Shown here in pieces: positions 30,647-36,282 of a stretch of DNA of 36,282 bases. The stretch spans positions 1-36,282 of the forward strand of contig CAKRCL010000011.1 of assembly GCA_934307335.1 (NCBI GenBank). The letters are read 5' to 3'. Made by a program: the position numbers and the translations under genes. This DNA is from an uncultured Dorea sp. Lineage in GTDB: Bacteria > Bacillota > Clostridia > Lachnospirales > Lachnospiraceae. The notes below the pieces were generated by a model that saw only the letters and a list, made by a program, of their open reading frames with translations, searched no databases and had not been told where the DNA came from. Numbering within the stretch: the first letter of the stretch is position 1; every line of letters starts with the position of its first letter.

Positions 30647-33600
30647 ATGAAAATGATGAAGAAGGTTTCGGTTTTTCTTTTGATGTTGGTGTTGTGTATG
30701 AGTGTAATGGTAATTCCAGCTTTTGCATCATCCACTTCTCAAGATGGGCTGGAAGTTGCCTTGACTACGGACAAAGAAACGTATGATAAAGGAGAGCAAA
30801 TTGAAGCATCTTTGACGGTGACAAACACAAATGACTATGCGGTCAATAATGTATTGCTGAAAAAAATGATTCCAGATGGATACAAGCTAGCCAAAGGATC
30901 AACGGTAACAAAACAGGTAGAGTCTTTGGCAGCAGGTGAAAAGGTATCTTTGACTGTTAGATATGTAGCAGAAGATTCTAATAATAAGGAAAAACCTGGT
31001 AATGGAGATAATGCCAGTGATGTAAACAAGCCTGGCTCAGGAGATAAAAATAATTTCAGTAGTAAAGACGATGGATCGGGCATTATTGGAAATGCTACCA
31101 ATAACCCTCATACAGGTGATGATAGCAGTATTGCACTTTGGGTTGGGTTAATAGTTATTGCAATTATTGGCATTGGGATAATTATATTATTAAAGAAAAA
31201 GCAAGGAAAACGTTTTCTTTCATTGTTCCTATGTTTTGTAATGGCAGGAATGCTTGCTCCGATTTCAACTATAAATGTTCGTGCGGCAACAGTGCAAAGA
31301 AATATACATCTTTCACAAAATGTTTTGATTGGAACGAATCAATTAACTTTAAATGCGTTGATTACTTATGATATAGATGAGGAAGATGGATTAAAAGATT
31401 CAGATAATGATGGGCTGATTGACGTTGATGAAGATGAAATCAAAACTGATTCTATGAATCCGGATACGGATGGAGATGGTTTAAGTGATTATGAAGAAGT
31501 TATCTTGGGGACAGATCCTTTAACTCCGAATGATTATGATAAAAGTCTTGATAGCGATTCGGATGGGATCGTGGATATTGAAGAAATTAAAGTTTATGGA
31601 ACTGATCCTTACAATGCAGACACGGATAGTGATGGATTGAGCGATTACGACGAAATAAATGTGTATGGGACTAATCCAACTCGAAACGATACAGATGAAG
31701 ATACCTTGTCAGATGGTTTTGAAATTCAACATGGTCTTAATCCGAATAAGGCAAGTACAGATGGAGTGACCAATGATGGAAAAGTGATCATTGATCAAAC
31801 AATATCAGATGATGGAATTAGCCTGACATTGCGGGATAAATCAAATTTGGCAAAACCAAACATTAGTGGAAAAACTTTTGGTGAGTTAGCAGATAATGTA
31901 TTCCTTTCTAAAGGCACTGATTCAGCATTTGATGATATGAGGTCTGTGATTGGCAGAGCTGTTTATGTAGATGGTAGTAATGAATATGTAAATGGACTTA
32001 CTCTGACATTTGATTTATCTTCCTATGAAGGTAGTTTGGAAAATTTAATGATTGCTGTTTTGAATGACGAGGGTCTTTTTGATATTGTTGATTCAATATT
32101 AAACGAGAATGAACTTTCATGTCAATTAGAGAAGAGTGGAACGTATTGTGTGTTAGATTTGGATGAATTTTTAAGTGGACTTGATTTAGATTTAAGCTCT
32201 TATTGGAATGAAGGTATGGAATCTGAGGTTTCAACACATTCATTGTTATCAGAAGAAGATTTGAGTGAAAATGCAAATGCAATTGTATGTGATGATAATT
32301 ATAGTGATAATTTGAATGAAGAAGTAACTGGTGAAAGTAGTGATGACGCTGAAATGACAGAAGAAAACATAAACCAAACATCTGGTGATGAAACTTCTTC
32401 AGTCTCGTTATTTAGTTCGTCTTCTGATTCAGGCTTTTATAAAGCAGAAGTAGACGAAGATCTTTTAACAACTTTAAATGAAACGAACAAAGCCATGTTG
32501 TCATCGACAGTGAGCGGACAGGCAGATATTGTATTTGCTATTGATACAACAGGTTCTATGTCTTCTACAATCAATAATGTAGTAACAAATGTCACTTCTT
32601 TTGCAACTACATTATCAGATAATTACAATGTTAATGTTAATTATGCTTTAATTGATTTTAAAGATTTAGAAGAAGATGGAGCAGGAACAACAACTGTAAT
32701 AAAAAATGGATCATCGAATTGGTTTTCAAATGTTAATACTTTTGTAAATAAAGTAGACACACTTGTTGCTAGTGGTGGCGGTGATTCACCTGAGTGTAGT
32801 GTTGATGCGTTAGAAACGGCTCGCCGACTTGATTTTAGAACTTCTGCAAGTAAGTTTATTATTTTGATTACAGATGCTTCATATAAAGAGATAAATGATT
32901 ATGGAATTGTGTCTATGGCAGAAGAAATTGAATTGCTGAAAGCAGACGGTGTTAATACATCTGTTGTCACTACATCTAACTATCAAGATACTTATCGATC
33001 TCTATATGAGTCTACAGGTGGAATTTATGCGAATATCAGTAGTAGTAATTTTAGCTCGTCATTGCTTGAATTGGCTGATTTAATTGGTGAAACAACATCT
33101 GATGGTACTTGGGTAATTTTAAAGCATGGATATAGATATGTAAGGCTAACGGATGAAACTGATCAAGATGGAGACGGTTTATCTACTACTTATGAATTAG
33201 GTAATGAAGAAGAAATTGATTTAACACCTTTTATCAAATTTTTATTAAGCAGTCATGGAGTTCCTTTTGAAAACTATTTAGGAAAAACAACTATAAAAGT
33301 GTATGATGCTAAATCTGATCCAACAAAAGATGATACAGATAATGATGGTATTATTGATAAAAAAGATGATGCACCTTGGAGTATAGGATTAAAAGATGGA
33401 ATTGTGGGTGCTATTAAGATTTGCTCGTATGGAGATGGGGCTGGAAGTTCGGCTGGAATTAGCGGACATGCATATCTTGCCTATACAAGTTTTGTTACAA
33501 CAGATATTACTCTTTATGGAATTAAGGTAAATGCAATTGAGGAAACTGCTAAGGAGAATGATACAAGAAAAGATCGTCCAACTGACCATACTTTTTCCAT

Positions 33601-33961
33601 GAAAACGGATAGTGTAATATCAATTGGTGGATGGGCTGGATGGTTGCCAGATGACCTCAAAGGTTCGTGGATTAATAATGAACTATATTTGTTTCAGGAT
33701 AATATTCCAGATGATCAGACATCGCTAATGAAGTACATTACTTATAATCAAATGGAACAAATGGAATCATCTGTAAAAGCTCATTCTAAGTGGACAATGC
33801 TATATAATTGTTCAGCGTTTGCTGCAGATGTTTGGAATGATACATTGGATGATAACTTGTCTGCTAAGGGACCTTGGGCGAGTCCAAAATCATTAGCATA
33901 TCATATCCAAAAAAGAAGTGGATATGAAATAGCTGCTCCAATGTATTCAGAATGGCCTTAA
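30647..33961 (+). CDS. Large exported mosaic protein: sorting-like signal, TSP3 repeats, VWA domain, permuted-papain-like C-terminus
   Basis: 1104 residues. Order: signal peptide (1-28, KKVSVFLLMLVLCMSV...AFA); a beta-sandwich-like domain (33-110); a Gly/Asn/Lys spacer; an internal NPHTG (153-157), a membrane segment (161-182) and KKKQGKR, together looking like a cell-wall sorting signal; a second hydrophobic stretch ending VRAA (190-214), like another signal peptide; thrombospondin type-3 Ca2+ repeats (250-360, DSDNDGL, DTDGDGLSDYEE); an acidic Ser-rich linker; a VWA domain (626-815) with MIDAS-type DTTGSMS at 633-639; more TSP3 units (839-908); and a C-terminal domain with SGHAYLAY (His941) and YNCSAFAADVWN (Cys1055), like permuted NlpC/P60-type enzymes. 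ATG at 30647 is fixed by AGGAGG 8 nt upstream. Function is unknown. Confidence 0.85.
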   Translation: MKMMKKVSVFLLMLVLCMSVMVIPAFASSTSQDGLEVALTTDKETYDKGEQIEASLTVTNTNDYAVNNVLLKKMIPDGYKLAKGSTVTKQVESLAAGEKVSLTVRYVAEDSNNKEKPGNGDNASDVNKPGSGDKNNFSSKDDGSGIIGNATNNPHTGDDSSIALWVGLIVIAIIGIGIIILLKKKQGKRFLSLFLCFVMAGMLAPISTINVRAATVQRNIHLSQNVLIGTNQLTLNALITYDIDEEDGLKDSDNDGLIDVDEDEIKTDSMNPDTDGDGLSDYEEVILGTDPLTPNDYDKSLDSDSDGIVDIEEIKVYGTDPYNADTDSDGLSDYDEINVYGTNPTRNDTDEDTLSDGFEIQHGLNPNKASTDGVTNDGKVIIDQTISDDGISLTLRDKSNLAKPNISGKTFGELADNVFLSKGTDSAFDDMRSVIGRAVYVDGSNEYVNGLTLTFDLSSYEGSLENLMIAVLNDEGLFDIVDSILNENELSCQLEKSGTYCVLDLDEFLSGLDLDLSSYWNEGMESEVSTHSLLSEEDLSENANAIVCDDNYSDNLNEEVTGESSDDAEMTEENINQTSGDETSSVSLFSSSSDSGFYKAEVDEDLLTTLNETNKAMLSSTVSGQADIVFAIDTTGSMSSTINNVVTNVTSFATTLSDNYNVNVNYALIDFKDLEEDGAGTTTVIKNGSSNWFSNVNTFVNKVDTLVASGGGDSPECSVDALETARRLDFRTSASKFIILITDASYKEINDYGIVSMAEEIELLKADGVNTSVVTTSNYQDTYRSLYESTGGIYANISSSNFSSSLLELADLIGETTSDGTWVILKHGYRYVRLTDETDQDGDGLSTTYELGNEEEIDLTPFIKFLLSSHGVPFENYLGKTTIKVYDAKSDPTKDDTDNDGIIDKKDDAPWSIGLKDGIVGAIKICSYGDGAGSSAGISGHAYLAYTSFVTTDITLYGIKVNAIEETAKENDTRKDRPTDHTFSMKTDSVISIGGWAGWLPDDLKGSWINNELYLFQDNIPDDQTSLMKYITYNQMEQMESSVKAHSKWTMLYNCSAFAADVWNDTLDDNLSAKGPWASPKSLAYHIQKRSGYEIAAPMYSEWP

Positions 33962-33962
33962 A

Positions 33963-34310
33963 ATGAAAAAGAAAATTGTACTTTTAATAGTGTTCATCAT
34001 GTTGTTGGCAAGTATTTTAAAAATGTTTTTTTACTTTGAAATAGATGCAAAAAATATTGTCCCATATAATTTTTGCATGACTCAGAATAAAATAGAATTT
34101 GACATTTCATTAACAGAGGGATTTTATGGAGTAGTAGATTATTCATATGAGATTAAAAATGATCGACTATATATTTCTTTTTATGGGAGTTATTTCATGA
34201 GAAAATCGCCAAATACTTATGTGAATCATGTTTCTATCTTCTCAAATAGAAGAATTAAAATGATTGTGTTTAAGTCTAATCATAATGAAATTACAGAATG
34301 GCAAGAATAA
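33963..34310 (+). CDS. Small membrane-anchored hypothetical protein, possible partner of the VWA protein
   Basis: A 115-residue protein, no family recognised. Lys-rich start and one hydrophobic segment (about 4-26, IVLLIVFIMLLASILKMFFYF) suggest an uncleaved signal anchor. The rest is a probably extracytoplasmic beta-rich domain (YGVVDYSYEIKNDRLYISFYGSYF). The start is one base after the stop of the 1104-residue gene and has no strong site of its own, so translation is likely coupled. The layout (large exported protein with an enzyme-like end, then a tiny anchored protein) recalls toxin-immunity pairs, but that is inference. Confidence 0.65.
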   Translation: MKKKIVLLIVFIMLLASILKMFFYFEIDAKNIVPYNFCMTQNKIEFDISLTEGFYGVVDYSYEIKNDRLYISFYGSYFMRKSPNTYVNHVSIFSNRRIKMIVFKSNHNEITEWQE

Positions 34311-34391
34311 GTACTCATATATTTATAGTGATATGTTGGATATCTGAAAAATTACCGAGAAGAAATTTTAAATTTAAAAGAGGAGATTGAT

Positions 34392-34940
34392 ATGAAGAAA
34401 ACGAGCATATTATTGGTTGTGATACTAGTATTGTTGGTGAGTGCCGGGTGCTCAAAAGATACACTGGAATATGATATGAACCTTGGATATGATTTGAATA
34501 ATGTAAAACACAAAGACATTACATTCAATGTGTATCATTCCAATACGGAAGATAATTCATGGGAACAGATTGCCAGTTTTCCTTGTTCTCCACAGCCTGG
34601 TCATTATAATGATGTCAAATTAGAATATAAACCAGGTCAGATAACAGCTGTTCTAAATGATAATACGTATGCGAAATCAGAAGATGGCAATTCAGTGACA
34701 TATGACGGAACAATGGAAGCCAATTATGAGTTTAAGATTGACGGATTTAAAGGCTCTTTGCCTGGATGGAAGTGCTTCGATATAAAGGACATAGAAGGAG
34801 AGCAGCTTGTAAGGTTATATCCTATTTCTAATAGCGGTGCAGTTTCCTTCCTTGGAGATATCAGATTAGACAAACCGTACGATATTGAGCAAGAGACTGA
34901 CACTATAGATAATATTTTGATCACTATCGTAATGAAATAA
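34392..34940 (+). CDS. Hypothetical lipoprotein
   Basis: A 182-residue exported protein with a clear lipoprotein signal. It has Lys-Lys, a hydrophobic core and lipobox VSAGC with Cys20 as the lipidated residue. The mature part is beta-rich and acidic, without a known domain. EYDMNLGYDLNNVKHKDITFNVYHS and the region around LPGWKCFDIKDIEGEQLVRLYP are its most distinctive stretches. GAGGAG lies 6-8 nt before ATG. It follows the small anchored gene by 81 bases and ends the group with a strong terminator, so it may be part of the same surface-protein cluster. Confidence 0.75.
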   Translation: MKKTSILLVVILVLLVSAGCSKDTLEYDMNLGYDLNNVKHKDITFNVYHSNTEDNSWEQIASFPCSPQPGHYNDVKLEYKPGQITAVLNDNTYAKSEDGNSVTYDGTMEANYEFKIDGFKGSLPGWKCFDIKDIEGEQLVRLYPISNSGAVSFLGDIRLDKPYDIEQETDTIDNILITIVMK

Positions 34941-34988
34941 CACTATGCAATATATAAGGAGATTAGAATCACATTAAAATCAGAATTT

Positions 34989-35043
34989 AAAACTAAAAGA
35001 AGGCATCTGCAAGGGAATCGTGCAGATGCCTTCTTTTAGTTTT
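34989..35043 (+). terminator. Strong terminator after the lipoprotein gene
   Basis: A perfect 23-bp stem (34989-35011 with 35021-35043), 9-nt loop, ending in a T-rich arm. It is symmetrical enough to stop transcription from either side. The gap to 35158 otherwise shows no gene. Confidence 0.88.
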
Positions 35044-35158
35044 GAAACCATAATAAGCTTTATAACAGATTGATGATATTTAAACAAGGCATGCAAAGTT
35101 TACTATTCGACAGATGAAAGAAATGTTAAAATCGTCATATAGGAGGAATAAAGGAACA

Positions 35159-35373
35159 ATGATAAACGTTGAAGAACTTGGTGCCCGGATTATCATCGGT
35201 ATCGGGGATGGCTCAGCAGTATGATTACGACTGTGCCATTTTTACGCGGTGTTACAGTATTGCCTCTGAATCTGCTGTTTGACGTGGCAGAGCCGGCAAT
35301 ACAGACTTATATTTTTACAACATTGACTATCATTAATCTGGCAACTGCGGTGAAAGTAGCCGGACATGAATAA
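35159..35373 (+). pseudogene. atpB: Remnant of F-type ATP synthase subunit a, internally deleted
   Basis: AGGAGG (35141-35146) precedes an ORF beginning MINVEELGARIIIGIGDG, which stops after 21 codons at 35222. An overlapping frame from 35221 gives 50 codons, ITTVPFLRG... LPLNLLFDVAEPAIQTYIFTTLTIINLATAV, looking like the last membrane helix of subunit a. A normal atpB is about 700 bases, so the middle, with the essential Arg helix, is gone. The adjoining atpE and atpF remnants support the identity. Alone, the match would be weak. Confidence 0.65.
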
Positions 35374-35433
35374 GTAAGAGGAAGAAGTAATAAGAAAAAG
35401 TAAATTTTTGAGATAATAGGAGGAATAATCGTA

Positions 35434-35655
35434 ATGAATACAGTTGGAATCGGAATGGGTATTATCATGGGACTGGCAGCACTTGGAATCGGAATTGGTC
35501 AGGGACTGGCACTTAGTAAAGGACTTGAGGGAATGTCCAGATAGCCAGAAGCAGCAGGTAAGATTCAGACAGGTATGATCGTAGGTATGGCTATCATGGA
35601 GACTATCGGAGTTCTTAGTTTCGTAATTGCTATCATGATGTCAGGAAAACTGTAG
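35434..35655 (+). pseudogene. atpE: F-type ATP synthase subunit c with in-frame amber stop
   Basis: A 73-codon frame for the proton/sodium ring subunit. AGGAGG lies before ATG. The first hairpin helix is rich in Gly (GIGMGIIMGLAALGIGIGQG). The loop that should read RQPEA is R-stop-PEA: TAG at 35542-35544, one base from CAG. The second helix with the ion-binding Glu (MAIMETIGVLSF) follows in frame to TAG at 35653. The protein as encoded ends after 36 residues and cannot form a ring subunit. Confidence 0.88.
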
Positions 35656-35686
35656 GAAGAAGAGAAGGGAAAGGAGGCAGTCCGAT

Positions 35687-36201
35687 ATGAAAGTACAATT
35701 ATATCAAGACCTGCTTACGGTAAACTGGAACCTGCTCTTTTCAGTTATTACAGTTGTTGTGTTAGTTCTGATATTGAAGCATTTCTTTTTTGAGAAGGTG
35801 CATCGTTTCATGGAGTCAAGAAGCGAACAAGTGGCGGCAGAGATTGAAGAAGCGAAAAAGACAAATGAGCTGGCCAATCAGAGGCTTGCAGACTATGAGG
35901 CGCAGATCGCAGGTGCAGAGTCTGAAAAACGTGAGATCATAAAGAATGCCATGGAAGATGCAAAGGTGCAGGCAGGAGAGGTCCTTTCACAGGCAAATGA
36001 GGAAGCTCAGAAACTGAGAGAGAAGAACCTAAAAGAGATTGAACGAGATAAGAAGACTGCAAGAAGCAGGAAGCAGTCATTAATAAGATCATAGAAGAGG
36101 CAGAGGATACAGCAGAGGAAGCGGAGCTTATTAAAAAGGATATTGCAATCTCAAAGGGTGCGGAATATATTGGAACATTAATTGACGCTAAGTATAATTA
36201 A
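35687..36201 (+). pseudogene. atpF: F-type ATP synthase subunit b, frameshifted
   Basis: AAAGGAGG lies before ATG. The N-terminal membrane helix (about residues 13-33, WNLLFSVITVVVLVLILKHFFF) and the long charged helix (EEAKKTNELANQRLADYEAQI...) are typical of subunit b. Near 36060-36070 the frame shifts. The first frame ends RSRKQSLIRS-stop at 36094, while the next frame carries on as EAVINKIIEEAEDTAEEAELIKKDIAISKGAEYIG and stops at 36199. One missing A in GC-A-A-GAAG would explain it. The delta-binding end is lost from the product. Confidence 0.85.
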
Positions 36202-36228
36202 TTTTTTTTAGGACAATAAGCGGGAATC

Positions 36229-36249
36229 CTCGGCAATTCAATTACCGAG
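36229..36249. repeat. Short near-palindrome after the atpF remnant
   Basis: CTCGG and CCGAG arms flank two AATT blocks (CTCGG-c-AATT-c-AATT-a-CCGAG), giving a near-perfect 21-base palindrome. No atpH start is visible after atpF in the 80 bases left in the window. Nothing else is recognised there. Confidence 0.5.
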
Positions 36250-36282
36250 ATGAAAGCGCAAGATTGTGCATGTTTGCACCTT

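Noticed and set aside
31998..32381. 127-codon minus-strand frame within the VWA gene
   Set aside because: It is a shadow of the acidic Ser/Asp-rich linker, with low-complexity His/Leu composition and no start signal.
35542..35544. TAG in atpE read through as an amino acid (pyrrolysine or suppressor)
   Set aside because: The flanking atp genes carry other inactivating lesions, the family has Gln (CAG) there, and no pyrrolysine machinery is in the window.
35687..36094. A complete 135-residue subunit b
   Set aside because: The last residues are frameshifted. The proper C-terminal coding sequence continues in the next frame to 36201.

Overview
The window looks like a chromosomal segment of a gut-type Lachnospiraceae (Clostridia; Dorea / Mediterraneibacter / Clostridium scindens-like). 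The reasons are the Gram-positive AGGAGG ribosome sites, TTGACA/TATAAT promoters, a tyrosyl T-box, an ECF vitamin/metal transporter joined to truA, a K+-type membrane pyrophosphatase, and a short-chain dehydrogenase that closely resembles bile-acid 12alpha-hydroxysteroid dehydrogenases. All assignments come from reading the sequence. No database search was possible.

Layout. 1-9.2 kb is a set of small independent units: the 3' end of glmS, ribosomal protein bL25, a helical hypothetical protein, a PutP-type sodium/proline symporter, the probable 12alpha-HSDH, a YmfI-like reductase, a single-domain alarmone hydrolase, proC, a C39-like hypothetical protein and a cyclophilin. 9.2-14.7 kb holds ecfA1-ecfA2-ecfT-truA and then hppA. 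14.7-18.7 kb is a divergent metal/cluster locus: a YjiM-like double-cubane-type protein with a DUF3343 partner on the minus strand, and two CobW/COG0523 GTPases on the plus strand. One GTPase carries a six-copy His/Cys metal-binding repeat, and the other is fused to a YcgQ/DUF1980-like tail. 18.7-24.7 kb holds T-box-tyrS, a zinc-ribbon membrane protein, a flavoredoxin-Rrf2-LysR operon and an O-acetylhomoserine sulfhydrylase gene with a palindrome at its expected transcription start. 24.8-27.5 kb holds a GH13 glycosidase and a MATE exporter on the minus strand. 27.7-28.7 kb is rplM-rpsI, preceded by a very short ORF.

28.8-35.1 kb reads as a more AT-rich accessory stretch. It has a compact unit of promoter, 30-codon acidic leader ORF and overlapping intrinsic terminator just upstream of a CNNM/CorC-type (Mg2+) membrane protein. 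Next comes a 1104-residue exported protein with an internal NPHTG sorting-like signal, thrombospondin type-3 repeats, a VWA domain and a C-terminal permuted-papain-like His/Cys domain. A small membrane-anchored protein (1-nt gap) and a lipoprotein follow it.

35.1-36.2 kb holds the decayed start of an F-type ATP synthase operon. atpB is internally deleted, atpE has an in-frame amber codon and atpF has a one-base frameshift. Together with the intact pyrophosphatase and sodium symporter, this suggests that this F-ATPase copy has been lost.

The most interesting points are the leader ORF/terminator upstream of the CorC-type gene (a possible Mg2+-sensing attenuator), the mosaic surface protein with its possible immunity-like neighbour, the YjiM/DUF3343/CobW metal locus, the probable bile-acid dehydrogenase, and the three independent lesions in the atp genes.
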